Positions 1 through 26,840 of a stretch of DNA of 64,000 bases are shown here, in pieces. How positions within the stretch are numbered: position 1 is the first letter of the stretch; each line of letters starts with the position of its first letter. A program made the translations under genes and the position numbers. The stretch is taken from positions 7,206,257-7,270,256 of the forward strand of contig OX030957.1 of the NCBI GenBank assembly GCA_943735955.1, in the 5' to 3' direction. Source of the DNA: Piscicola geometra (lineage: Eukaryota > Annelida > Clitellata > Hirudinida > Piscicolidae). The notes below the pieces were generated by a model. It did no database searches. It saw only the letters and a program-made list of their open reading frames with translations, and was not told the DNA's origin.

Positions 1-3681
<3,681 letters not shown>

Positions 3682-4885
3682 TTAAATGTAAATAAAATTA
3701 GAAATAAATAGATAAAGAATAAAACATTATCCTAAAAACACTTTTTTAAAATTATTTCAATGGTCCATGATTATAAAAAATCGAAATTGAATTATAATTA
3801 TAAAAATATTTTTAAATAGTTTATACCATAGATATAACCATATACCTATGGTAATATATACTGGAACTCGCTGATTACCGCTCGAAGTATGTTAGTGTTA
3901 ACTCTATTCGCGATCTTTGATAAACTTTATCTTCTTATATTACTGCTCATCTCAATTGTTAAATTATTTTACCGATCGATATTTATTTATCTTTAAATTT
4001 TTTAAACCTTTTTACTTCTGTTTTTTTATGAATTTAAAGTGTTAAAAAATGCTTACATTTTATATATCTTGAAGACTTTATTCAATAAAGTTTATTGAAA
4101 AACCATTCATTTATTTTCTAAAAAATATTATGCAAAATAGAATAATAATTTTTATTTAAATATATATCAAGAAGAAATCAGTGGATAGAAATTGACATCA
4201 TGACAATAATTGAATATTAAACTATTCAGTTTAAAATACTAGATAACTAGGAAATGCAGTAACAATTTTCATAAAGGAAAAAAAGAAGCATCCCAAAAAC
4301 ATTCTGTTTGAGGAACATTTGTCATTCATTCATTTTCTGTTTTGAATATTTGAAGAGATTGGCAATTTGATTGATTTAATATTTACATCTCTAACAGCTA
4401 CATGACTCTTCCTTTCAGTTGCAACTGATGTCTTGAAGCAGAATTTTTTCTTGTTTTGTCAACTTCTGAGATACAAGTTTATAACTAATACTTGAACTTT
4501 TCTGATGTTTAACTAATCAAATTATTAGATTATAGTGAAAATAAGAGTGAAGATTATGCAAAAAATATCACAAAACGGACTTACTTTTTAAGATGTCATC
4601 AAAGATGACTAAATGGAAGACACAACAAGTATAATTTTACTTAGCATTCAATTTTTTCAAGTTATAGATTCAATCTAATAACTAAATTTCATAGAAATAA
4701 TGTATTGAAAAGTGCATTTAACTTTGAAACATTCATTGAAATATATATTTTTTATTTAAGTTCATACTTTTTTTTAATAAAAAATTACATTCTGACATTT
4801 CTTTTTATTTAATAAAAGTTCAAGTGCTAAAAAGTATAAATTTCAAATTTAGCTACAAAATCATTATTTTTTGTGCTCATTAACC
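3682..4885. other. AT-rich region upstream of SH3BP5
   Basis: About 1.2 kb of AT-rich sequence with no convincing open frame, RNA gene or transposon end. It must hold the 5' flank and promoter of SH3BP5. I see no motif strong enough to mark. Confidence 0.5.
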
Positions 4886-5128
4886 CACAAATCCGGGTTG
4901 TAGGTTAACTGCACCCGCGCTGCATGTGTTAAATGCACCTTGTCTTTGCGCGTTTCTTCTTAAAATGCGATTTTTCTGAAAACCCTAACTCTAACCATAA
5001 CCCTAATCCTAACCCTAACCTTAACCCTAAATTAAAGTTTTTTCTGTAAAAAAGAAGAAACGCTCAAAAGACAAGGTGCATTTAACACATGCAGCGCGGG
5101 TGCAGTTAACCTACAACCACAAATTCGG
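4886..5128. mobile_element. Inverted-repeat (foldback/MITE-like) element enclosing telomere-like repeats
   Basis: Two arms of about 65 bp are near-perfect inverted repeats: 4897-4961, starting GTTGTAGGTTAACTGCACCC, and 5053-5117, ending GGGTGCAGTTAACCTACAAC. They enclose about 50 bp of degenerate CCCTAA repeats at 4981-5030. Outside the arms lie CACAAATCCGG (4886-4896) and CACAAATTCGG (5118-5128), a candidate 11-bp target duplication with one mismatch. No coding sequence is present. Confidence 0.75.
4981..5030. repeat. Interstitial telomere-like CCCTAA repeats
   Basis: About eight tandem six-base units close to CCCTAA (variants CTCTAA, CCATAA, CCTTAA). This is the complement of the TTAGGG telomere repeat found in many animals but lost in most arthropods. 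It is far from any recognisable chromosome end and sits in the loop of the inverted-repeat element. Confidence 0.85.
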
Positions 5129-6579
5129 GTCCATACTAGAGATCGGACCGGGTACCCGATCTGACCGGGTACCCGCGGGACTCCCGCGGGAACGGGAATG
5201 AAAATTAATTTCGTGACGGGAAAAGTCGGGAACCGGGAATAGGTTTTCGGGACGGGAACGGGAACGGGAATCAACATTCAAATCGGGAACGGGAAAAGAC
5301 GGGAACGGGAATCAACTTTTAAATCGGGAACGGGAAAAACGGGAATAACAGTTATTGGGATTGGATTCTTTAACAATGATTTTTCAGCAAACTTCTAAGT
5401 ATGGAAATCTTTATTTCATCGATACTCCGTACTTAAAATAAGTATTAAATGCAATAGAAATGTGTAACGAAGCCACCATTGCCAATTTCGAAATCTCCAA
5501 CACTACATTTGAAGTTGTTATGATGAGTCCAAAGATTAGGGAGATTAGAACAAATGGGTGATGATGAAAACTTTTCAGATAAAATCAAAATGGTCAGTTA
5601 TATTATTTTAATTTTATAAATTAATACTTTGAATTTGAATGATTAATTTCCAAATGATTGCTCAGTTGATCATTTCGACAAAAGAAAAGATGCCATTGAT
5701 CTCATTCATATGACAGCATGTCTGTTGCATCCCCAGTATGAAAGAATAATAGGAAAAAAGTTTGGGATAGAAAAGAAATAAATACCAAGACTTTCATTAG
5801 AAAAAATTTAATTCTATTTTTTACAGCCAGACCAAGCTGCAGTGCCTTTGAGAAAAAAAACAAATGATGGTTATTTAGACCTATTATGTTTGTTTTTATA
5901 ATGTAAAAATTATAATAAAATTATTATACTATCAAATCATACGAATGATTTTATATTTGCAGTTGTAGAGAATAAGAATGTTGTTAAAAAACATATTTCT
6001 AACATTATTGAAGAATTAGTAATAATGAACAAAGAAAAAAATTCAGAAAAGGATGAATTGAACAAATATTCACAATTACGTCCCAAAAAAAATTGAAAAT
6101 TATAAAGATGTTTTATTTTATTGGAGTAAAATGAGCAATTTTAAAATAGTACAAGAAGTAGCCAAAATTTTGTTTAGTGTATCTGCATGTTATATTCGCT
6201 GTGAACAGAATTTTTCAATATGTGGTCGTTTAACTTCAGACCCAAAATCATCTCATTTGAAAGCTGAAACTTTTAACGGTTTAACCGGTGTGAAAAGCAA
6301 TAAAGACTTGATTGAATAACTCAAAAACAATACTTTCATTTCAATTAATATTGAACTTTAAATCGTGTTTTTTTATTTCATTAAAAGAAATATTCTCTGA
6401 CTCAAATAATAAATTTTAAGAAATTTTAGAACTAGCAAGTTTGGGACCAGTAAAAACGGCAGCGAAAATGAATAAAAAACAAAAAGCTTTCGGGAACGGG
6501 TCGGGACGGGAAAACAAATTTCGGGAACGGGACGGGCCCGGGAATGAAAAATCGTCCATGTCCGACCTCTAGTCCATAC
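5129..6579 (+). mobile_element. hAT-superfamily DNA transposon with TIRs and 8-bp target duplication, decayed
   Basis: The element spans 5137-6571. It begins TAGAGATCGGAC and ends GTCCGACCTCTA, terminal inverted repeats differing at one base. Both ends are flanked by an identical 8-bp direct repeat, GTCCATAC (5129-5136 and 6572-6579), the size expected of hAT insertions. Sub-terminal regions are full of CGGGAACGGG motifs in inverted orientation (5150-5350 and 6480-6545). The interior holds transposase remains in several frames. The left duplication directly abuts that of the neighbouring inverted-repeat element. Confidence 0.9.
5460..6319 (+). pseudogene. hAT transposase remnant
   Basis: Plus-strand fragments include RKKTNDGYLDLLCLFL near 5850, a stretch around 5960-6090, and a 62-residue open frame at 6131-6319. 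The last contains EVAKILFSVSACYIRCEQNF followed by SICGRLTSDPKSSHLKAETF. This is the C-terminal dimerisation region of hAT transposases (an Ala-rich stretch, a Ser/Cys-x-Arg-x-Glu-x-x-Phe-Ser core, Gly-Arg, then Leu-x-x-Glu). The fragments are separated by stops and frame changes, and the catalytic DDE region is not recognisable, so the gene is dead. Confidence 0.8.
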
Positions 6580-7125
6580 TACCTTCATCCAATACGTAAT
6601 GTAAAAATGCGACGGCCTATATATATACTATATATATATATGGATTTAACTTGTTGTTTGTAGGATCAATCAACCAATAAATCAAATATATAGCGCTCTT
6701 TCCTCAAATTCAATATGTTACCCCTTTCAAAAGAATGCTTATTTTCATTATAAAATGTAACTAATAACGTAGTTTAATTTAATGTAACTGAAAATACAAA
6801 CCAGAATATATTTAAATAAAACTTTTTTTCGAATTATTAAACTATACTATTTATATTATTGAACTATTTTATTTTAATTCTTAAATTTTTCAATAAACTT
6901 ATAATAATTTTTTTTAATTATAGAAAAATACCTTGGTGGTGTGGAGACACAATAATTTATTTAATAATTTTTTATTACTTTATCATTTATTATTTATTTT
7001 TAACATTTCCGTTTATTTTATAATTTTCCATTTATTTTATAATTTTTCATTTATTTTATAATTTTTCAGTTATTTTATAACTTTTTCTTTTATTTCATTA
7101 ATTTTTATCATATTTTATTTATTTT
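6580..7125. other. AT-rich spacer
   Basis: AT-rich DNA with a short TATATA tract near 6620 and many ATTTATTTTATAATTTTTC-like degenerate units from about 6960. No gene seen. Confidence 0.5.
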
Positions 7126-7365
7126 ATCCTTTTTTTACATGTATTTATTTATTTAATATTTTTATAGGCATTTATTTATTTAATATTTTTTTACATGCAT
7201 TTATTTATTTAATATTTTTATAGGCATTTATTTATTTAATATTTTTTTACATGTATTTATTTATTTAATATTTTTTTACATGCATTTATTTATTTAATAT
7301 TTTTATAGGCATTTATTTATTTAATATTTTTTTACATGTATTTATTTATTTAATATTTTTTTCAT
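7125..7365. repeat. AT-rich tandem repeat, ~32-bp unit
   Basis: Six to seven copies of a unit reading roughly ACATGTATTTATTTATTTAA followed by TATTTTTTT, alternating ACATG and ATAGG variants. This suggests a two-unit higher-order arrangement. Confidence 0.8.
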
Positions 7366-7464
7366 AGTTTTTCATTTATTTTAAAAATACTTATTATTTT
7401 TATTTCTTTAAAATTATGTATTATTTTATTTCAGTAAAATATCTATAAAAATAGAGTCCCTTTT

Positions 7465-7555
7465 TAACTAGTTTGAGAGGTGAATCGTTTGAGAGGTGAA
7501 TCGTTTGAGAGGTGAATCGGTTAAGGGGTGAATCGGTTAAAGGGTGAATCGACTG
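7465..7555. repeat. GTTTGAGAGGTGAATC tandem repeat
   Basis: Five head-to-tail copies of a 16-17-bp unit. Two carry the variant GGTTAAGGGGTGAATC. Confidence 0.85.
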
Positions 7556-7564
7556 CATCCCGTT

Positions 7565-7745
7565 AATGAATGTTGTTGCAGCAGTTGGTTGGTCAGCTAA
7601 GAAGACAAAGAATAGAAGTTTGGCAGACTAAGTTTGGGAGATGGATATGGGGGGGTAGAGACTAGTGTTAGGAATGTTGTTCTACATGGTGAAACAGCCT
7701 TGATTAAATTCTGGGAAAGATAAGCTAAGGTTATGACAGACTTAA
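7565..7745 (+). mobile_element. LINE C-terminal fragment, related to the copy at 50.9-51.1 kb
   Basis: The stretch TTGTTGCAGCAGTTGGTTGG through GGGAGATGGATATGGGG and GTGAAACAGCC matches, over about 170 bp, the minus-strand sequence at 50944-51130. That one encodes MYGVAAVGWSAKERTKIEVL, a conserved region just after the reverse transcriptase fingers/palm in non-LTR retrotransposons. Here frame is lost. The piece lies upstream of the DXO duplication. Confidence 0.7.
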
Positions 7746-7769
7746 TATTGACTAAAGAAAATAAAACTC

Positions 7770-18965
<11,196 letters not shown>

Positions 18966-19104
18966 AGCGGCAAAACTTGCCGACTTTCATGAAATCTATT
19001 TTTACTGCTTTTGCATGCTACTTATTGAAACATCTATCAGACTCTTTTGAGCGAACAATACTGCAACATGACTTTTCATTGGAAATCGCTATTCTGCTTT
19101 CTAT

Positions 19105-21254
19105 ACAAACATGTATAACTATACAAACATTTATAACTATACAAACATTTATAACTATACAAACATTTATAACTATACAAACATTTATAACTATACAAAC
19201 ATTTATAACTATACAAACATTTATAACTATACAAACATTTATAACTATACAAACATTTATAACTATACAAACATTTATAACTATACAAACATTTATAACT
19301 ATACAAACATTTATAACTATACAAACATTTATAACTATACAAACATTTATAACTATACAAACATTTATAACTATACAAACATTTATAACTATACAAACAT
19401 TTATAACTATACAAACATTTATAACTATACAAACATTTATAACTATACAAACATTTATAACTATACAAACATTTATAACTATACAAACATTTATAACTAT
19501 ACAAACATTTATAACTATACAAACATTTATAACTATACAAACATTTATAACTATACAAACATTTATAACTATACAAACATTTATAACTATACAAACATTT
19601 ATAACTATACAAACATTTATAACTATAAAAACATTTATAACTATAAAAACATTTATAACTATAAAAACATTTATAACTATAAAAACATTTATAACTATAA
19701 AAACATTTATAACTATAAAAACATTTATAACTATACAAACATTTATAACTATACAAACATTTATAACTATACAAACATTTATAACTATACAAACATTTAT
19801 AACTATACAAACATTTATAACTATACAAACATTTATAACTATACAAACATTTATAACTATACAAACATTTATAACTATACAAACATTTATAACTATACAA
19901 ACATTTATAACTATACAAACATTTATAACTATACAAACATTTATAACTATACAAACATTTATAACTATACAAACATTTATAACTATACAAACATTTATAA
20001 CTATACAAACATTTATAACTATACAAACATTTATAACTATACAAACATTTATAACTATACAAACATTTATAACTATAAAAACATTTATAACTATACAAAC
20101 TTTTATAACTATACAAACATTTATAACTATACAAACATTTATAACTATACAAACATTTATAACTATACAAACATTTATAACTATACAAACATTTATAACT
20201 ATAAAAACATTTATAACTATACAAACTTTTATAACTATACAAACATTTATAACTATACAAACATTTATAACTATACAAACATTTATAACTATAAAAACAT
20301 TTATAACTATACAAACATTTATAACTATAAAAACATTTATAACTATACAAACTTTTATAACTATAAAAACATTTATAACTATAAAAACATTTATAACTAT
20401 ACAAACATTTATAACTATAAAAACATTTATAACTATACAAACTTTTATAACTATACAAACATTTATAACTATACAAACATTTATAACTATACAAACTTTT
20501 ATAACTATACAAACATTTATAACTATACAAACATTTATAACTATACAAACATTTATAACTATACAAACATTTATAACTATACAAACATTTATAACTATAA
20601 AAACATTTATAACTATACAAACATTTATAACTATACAAACATTTATAACTATACAAACATTTATAACTATACAAACATTTATAACTATACAAACATTTAT
20701 AACTATAAAAACATTTATAACTATAAAAACATTTATAACTATACAAACATTTATAACTATACAAACTTTTATAACTATACAAACTTTTATAACTATACAA
20801 ACATTTATAACTATACAAACATTTATAACTATACAAACATTTATAACTATACAAACATTTATAACTATACAAACATTTATAACTATAAAAACATTTATAA
20901 CTATACAAACATTTATAACTATACAAACATTTATAACTATACAAACATTTATAACTATACAAACATTTATAACTATACAAACATTTATAACTATAAAAAC
21001 ATTTATAACTATACAAACATTTATAACTATACAAACATTTATAACTATACAAACTTTTATAACTATACAAACTTTTATAACTATACAAACATTTATAACT
21101 ATACAAACATTTATAACTATACAAACATTTATAACTATACAAACATTTATAACTATACAAACATTTATAACTATAAAAACATTTATAACTATACAAACAT
21201 TTATAACTATACAAACATTTATAACTATACAAACTTTTATAACTATACAAACAT
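19105..21254. repeat. 18-bp satellite, about 119 copies, just downstream of DXO stop
   Basis: Head-to-tail copies of ACAAACATTTATAACTAT with two common variants: AAAAACATT (six in a row near 19625-19730) and ACAAACTTTT. The array starts 140 bp after the DXO stop codon and may lie in its 3' UTR. Since 18 is divisible by three and the unit lacks stops in several frames, it yields open frames above 700 codons on both strands. These are not genes. Confidence 0.97.
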
Positions 21255-22578
21255 GACATTAATTTACTCGCAACTTCCTTGATTTAATTTTTGAAAAATT
21301 TTTAGACCAAATATATGATTTTTTATAGTTATTTTCAAATGGCCGTTGAGTAAATATAGGATTTATAGAATTCATAGAATTGAACTAATTTCAAAAAGCT
21401 TTTATTTTATTTTCAAGTCGATGTTGCTTGTAAAGTTAAACTTAACCTTTTCCGGCTAAAAATATTTTAAAAGCTAAATTTTTTAAATGGTTAAGTATCT
21501 TATTTTCAAGCAACTCTGCCAATATATTTCAATTCAAAACTAAAAAAACTTTGCTAAAAAATTACCATGCTCCCATGAGGGAGCGTTGACCGGGTATGCG
21601 ACAATAAATAATGAATGAAGCAATTTTTTAAACATAACTTTTTTTATGATAAATGTCAAAAAAAAAGTTGTCTTTTATCACATCGAAGATTTAATTTTCT
21701 CCCAAAGACGTTTTATAACGGTGCACAAAAGAAAATGCATGAAATTGTTAAAAGTTTATGATACATTTCAAAAAATAATTTCCCTTTACTGCAAGAGTAT
21801 TATATCACATTTGGAAGATTGACATCTAAAACTATTTATACATATTTTCTACTGTTGTTGGCTACGGACTCCATCAAATCTTATCGAGTTTGGTAGATCG
21901 GCTGATGCTCCTTCACCAACGTGTTTTATAATTTTTTGTTTCATCAAATTTTAAGAACGACCGTATTACAGCTTTTCTAAAGGTCGAATTTTTCGTTACA
22001 TTACATTACAGTGGGCTTTCTTGGCCCCCACTAAAATTTAGTGACTAAATTGTTTTGCAATAGGGCACCATTGACTCATCTTCACTGAGTCGTTCTTGCC
22101 ATGTACGAAACTGAACCAAATGGTTATTTATGTGATCATATATTACTAAAACTGAAAGCTAATTTTGGAAAGGAATTGCTGATTATCTCTCAAATGAGAA
22201 CATTTTTCATTGTTTTAAACTTATTTTTGCATACAAACTCTGGAACAAACTTCACATTTCAATCTGATTAATCGCTCCAAAAACGTCCAATCTCAGTATC
22301 AAAAGGGCATCTTTATATAAGAACTATGCCTGAGAATCTCATCATTTGAAACATTAAAATCTCGATTAATTTTGTTCCGATTCGCATACAACTATGCTTG
22401 AATCAAAATAATTTTGATGACTTTTAAATCTAAAAATGATTTCAAAGGTTCAAATGATTCACAAAGGAAATTTGGCCTTTAAACTTGCGTAATGAAAATC
22501 TTGAAATGCGCTTGAGAATAGATTTAATTTCGAATATCAGATACCGATCATCAAGTAATAGGAAAAAAATCAAAGACT
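21255..22578. other. Intergenic region between convergent DXO and RNASEH2A
   Basis: About 1.3 kb of AT-rich unique DNA with no convincing open frame. A small hairpin-like GTGGGCTTTCTTGGCCCCCAC lies near 22013. It should contain the polyadenylation sites of both genes. Confidence 0.5.
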
Positions 22579-25474
22579 CTAAAAGCCATCGACTCGGGAA
22601 AGGTTGCGATCGCTGAAGCACTTGCTCGAAGACTTGCTGACGTCTGCGAGGTCAGACGAGCAGAAGAAGTTTGAAATGGCGGGAGTACTAGGGTCCTTCT
22701 TGAAGCGCTTGCTGCTCCATGACTGGTTGTCCTCTTCTTCATCATCGTCCTCCCTTGTGTTGCAAATAATTGATTTAATGTTGGAGTGACAAACATGAGG
22801 CACAAATGGCTCAAGCGGGATCAAACATTCACGCAACAAAAGGATGACATCGCCACAAAAAGTCTCTAAGACTTAACCAATTGGTGCTTTGTTGATATCT
22901 CTCGCTCACTCATTTCCTTCCCTTCCTAGCCCATCTACCCCACGATTTTCCTCCTATCCTCCCTCACAACACACCTCCCCCCTCACACCACCACAGCCCC
23001 CCCTCACACCACCACAACCCCCCCCCCTCACACCATCAGAGAACCCCCCTCCTCACCATCCCCCCTCACATCATCCCTGCCTCACACCACCAGAGCACCA
23101 GCACCCACCAGAGCACCAGCACCCACCAGAGCACAGGGACTGCTTGTTTGTTGAGGATGTTGGAGGCAGTCGACCAGGAGAACCTCACCAATTGAGGGAA
23201 GCCGAAGACTGCATCACAGTGCTGCGAGAGGAAGGCTTTAGTCTTCGGGTCTGTGTTGGGTGGGTGATTGTATGTGTGGTGATTGTATGTGTGGTGATTA
23301 TATTTGGTGATTGTATGTGTGGTGATTATATTTGGTGATTGTATGTGTGGTGATTGTATGTGTGGTGACTGTATGTGTGGTGATTATATTTGGTGATTGT
23401 ATGTGTGGTGATTGTATGTATGGTGATTGTATGTGGTGATTGTATGTGGTGATTGTATGTGTGGTGATTGTATGTGTGGTGACTGTATGTGGTGATTGTA
23501 TGTGTGGTGATTGTATGTGTGGTGATTGTATGTGTGGTGATTGTATGTGGTGATTGTATGTGGTGATTGTATGTGTGGTGATTGTATGTGGTGATTGTAT
23601 GTGTGGTGACTGTATGTGGTGATTGTATGTGTGGTGATTGTATGTGTGGTGATTGTATGTGTGGTGATTGTATGTGGTGATTGTATGTGGTGATTGTATG
23701 TGTGGTGATTGTATGTGGTGATTGTATGTGTGGTGATTGTATGTGTGGTGACTGTATGTGGTGATTGTATGTGTGGTGATTGTATGTGTGGTGATTGTAT
23801 GTGTGGTGATTGTATGTGGTGACTGTATGTGGTGATTGTATGTGGTGATTGTATGTGTGGTGATTGTATGTGGTGATTGTATGTGGTGATTGTATATGTG
23901 GTGATTGTATGTGTGGTGATTGTATGTGTGGTGATTGTATGTGTGGTGATTGTATGAATGGTTCATTTAATAAATTCTTCACAATATTACAAGCACGCAT
24001 TCACACACGGATGCTATCATGCATTCACACCAGTGTTATTTTCGTTTCATAAAATAATTATAGTTTTTATTTCAGGTTCGTTTTGGAATTAATTATAGTT
24101 TTTATTTTCGTTTTCGTTTTGAAAATAATTAAAGTTTATATTTTCGTTTTGAAAATATTTAAAGTTTTTATTTTCGTTTTTGTTTTGAAAATAATTAAAG
24201 TTTTTATTTTCGTTTCAGTTGTGAAAATAGATTAATTTACAACTTTTAACACTATTTTTTTATATCTAAAGAACTTAATTGATCAAAATATGAAACCGTA
24301 AAATAAAACTGTATATTAACAACAAATGAGTTTAAAAAATTAAGTCAATTGAAATATTATAAGAATTTATTACGTAAATTATTGAGTAATAACAAATTTG
24401 AAATATAATAACAAATTTACGATTAAATTTTAATCATTAAAATAAGTGATAATTTAATTGACAAATCGAAGCGGTAATAAAATAGCGTTTTATAAATGGC
24501 GCTACTTTCATAAAGCCAAAAAATAATGCTTATAACATAGACATATATTTTTTTTATAAATTATTTATTTGAATATTATAGCATAGCATAAAAATTTATT
24601 TAATTTTCGTTTTGAAAATAATTATAGTTTTTATTTCAGTTTGGTTTTGGAAATAATTATAGTTTTTATTTTCGTTTTCGTTTTGAAAATAAATTTAGTT
24701 TTTATTTCCTTTTTCGTGGAACGATTATTCAGAATTGTCGTTTTCGTTTTAGTTACGAAAATAACACTGATTCACACATGCATTCAAACACACATGCATT
24801 CACAAAGGCACCTCCAGGATATCCTGAGCCCCATTCGAGTCCCTCAAACAACTTTCCCTCTCGGAATTGCCACTCCTTCAACACCCTGTCCCTGCACACC
24901 TGTTGAGTTCATGCATGCATGGTTGAGTTCATGAATGCATTGATAAGTGCAGTGATGGATGAGTGTGAAATCGAGAAATAGAGTTGAGAGCACTCCGGCA
25001 GTTTGACCTTCAAAAAGCCACATTTATGGTGGCATGTAATCAACAAGAAGAAGGATGAAAACAAAAAATCAAAACGACAAGGAAGTCATGATAATGATGA
25101 TGATGCTCTTGATGACAATCCCGCCAGGAAGCACCTTGATAATGATGCTCTAACCTTGGCGCAGATGCTGGCAGCACTGACCACTGGGTAGATGGAGTCT
25201 GCCTTCTTCGAGACCACCACCTGAAGCCACATCATCATCATAGCCGTCATTATCATCATCATCATCATCATCTTCACCATTATAATCAAGATCATCATCA
25301 TCAACTAAATGCTTCTAGCAATCTCATGTCAAACATGATGATGACGATGATGATGTCAAACATGATGATGATGATGATGATTGCGACATACACTGAGAAC
25401 TCAACTTCAGCATCGGAAAGAGACGACTCAGCATGCTCTGGTAAGTACCTGCGTCTCCCACTGTGTCCAAGTAG

Positions 25475-25539
<65 letters not shown>

Positions 25540-26479
25540 TGTGTGTGTGTTTGTGTGTGTTTGTGTGTGTGTGTGTGTTTGTGGGTGTGTGTTTATGTTT
25601 TTTAATGTACCTTAATTTATTGCGTGCTTACCTCTGTGAGCTTGACTCCTGATTGGAGAGCTGTGTTGATGAGCACAATGGCTGTGTCGTGGGAGAGTGT
25701 GTTGAGGTTGTACTTGCTCCTGGAGGAAATGATCGAGGTGCAGTTGTGTTGCATTGGAGGTTATAGTTGCTGGGAATGGAATAATAAAAGATTCATTCAT
25801 TTGAATTTATTGAGTAACAAAACTCAATAATAGATTCTGCCTATTGCGGCCACCTTCTGAGCATGCAGTTGGAGATGTGGTTTGGCGAGAGGATGTTGAT
25901 GAGCCAGCCCAGGTTTTCCTCTTCATGCAACTTCTCAAACAAAACTTCTCTTTGTCCTTCAGTCAATGTCTTGGAATCTGCGTAGAGATAATAGAACTTT
26001 AAAGTTAATATTTCAAATATATGAGTGATTAAAAAACATTAAATTTATAATACTTTCTTTATATTATAAATGATCTTTGAGAAGATAATGTTAGTTAAAA
26101 CCTGCGAATCCTATGGTTTTGAGAATTTCTGTTTTTGAAACTGGACAATAAGATGCTCCATAGACCATAGGCCCTTTAATAATGAAGAAAAGTAGTGTTA
26201 ACATTTTTATACATCTGAAAAAATCAAATCGATATTTTTTTCATTTGAAAAATGCATACAAACTTTGAAAACTTCAATAATTCTTTAAGAAAATAATGAA
26301 TAACTTGAACATAAATCTCTAAAAGTTCAAAGAATAACAGTGTTATTATAACACCAACCCAAGACTGGTCCCCTGCCAGCTTCATCAATGCCCATTATAA
26401 CTTCTTCTTCCTTGCATATAAACGGAACATTAGATTGTAACTTTAAATTATTTCTATTATCATAGTTATTGAAATTCAT
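22579..26479 (-). CDS. RNASEH2A: Ribonuclease H2 catalytic subunit A
   Basis: Nine exons on the minus strand: 26479-26359, 26173-26102, 25977-25854, 25719-25632, 25476 to about 25390, 25220-25155, 24899-24812, 23250-23127 and 22753-22579. Type 2 RNase H signatures are intact: [18 protein letters not shown] (catalytic Asp-Glu), [37 protein letters not shown] (third acidic residue), [18 protein letters not shown] (fourth), [20 protein letters not shown] and [15 protein letters not shown]. The subunit cleaves RNA in RNA-DNA hybrids and removes single ribonucleotides from DNA as part of the nuclear RNase H2 trimer (family knowledge). All junctions keep frame except exon 5 to 6, where no canonical phase-0 donor is visible. 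Intron 7 holds a 739-bp MITE and a large minisatellite. The start lies 361 bp after the ALG6 stop on the same strand. Confidence 0.93.
22955..23135. repeat. C-rich CACCACAGCCCCCCCTC-type repeat in RNASEH2A intron 8
   Basis: Purine/pyrimidine-asymmetric tract of CCCCTCACACCACCA units, ending in three copies of CAGAGCACCAGCACCCAC. The last of these overlaps the exon 8 donor. Confidence 0.8.
23268..23956. repeat. 13/15-bp minisatellite GTGTGGTGATTGTAT in RNASEH2A intron 7
   Basis: About 48 units, alternating a 15-bp form (GTGTGGTGATTGTAT) and a 13-bp form (GTGGTGATTGTAT), with GACTG and ATTATATTTG variants. It starts about 18 bp from the exon 8 acceptor. Confidence 0.95.
24023..24777. mobile_element. 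739-bp hAT-type MITE with 15-bp TIRs and 8-bp target duplication
   Basis: The element at 24031-24769 begins CAGTGTTATTTTCGT and ends ACGAAAATAACACTG, perfect 15-bp inverted repeats. Identical ATTCACAC flanks lie at 24023-24030 and 24770-24777. Sub-terminal regions consist of repeated TTTTCGTTTTGAAAATAATT and ATAGTTTTTATTTTCG motifs. No coding sequence. It lies in RNASEH2A intron 7. Confidence 0.92.
25475..25602. repeat. TG/CA microsatellite abutting RNASEH2A exon 5 acceptor
   Basis: On the gene strand the CA array runs directly into ACACAG/GTCTACTTG, the exon 5 acceptor at 25477/25476. Confidence 0.95.
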
Positions 26480-26840
26480 TTTTCGCAATGTTTTAATGAG
26501 TTGCCTCTTGTCTTTTTTAAAATTGACTAAAAGTTGAGAAATTATAAATACAGCGCCTAATTGGTAGATTAGGATTTTATATTATAAATAATAAATTTTT
26601 TATTTCGTATTAAATCTATTCAAACTGAATTGAATTATTGATTTTTCAAAATTTTGAGGATTTATAGAAAAGTATTTTCTTTTAATAAAAAAGAAGAAAT
26701 AAAATCCAGATAAAATACCTCATTGAACTAATAAATTTAGAATAAACATTGAAATAATCCGTTTATAACTGTGAATAGAAAAAAAATTGGATTTTTGAAA
26801 AATAAAAAATCAAACAGTAATTTTAATTTTATTATTTAAA

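Noticed and set aside
23298..24000. His/Thr/Ile-rich 222-codon frames
   Set aside because: Minisatellite in RNASEH2A intron 7.
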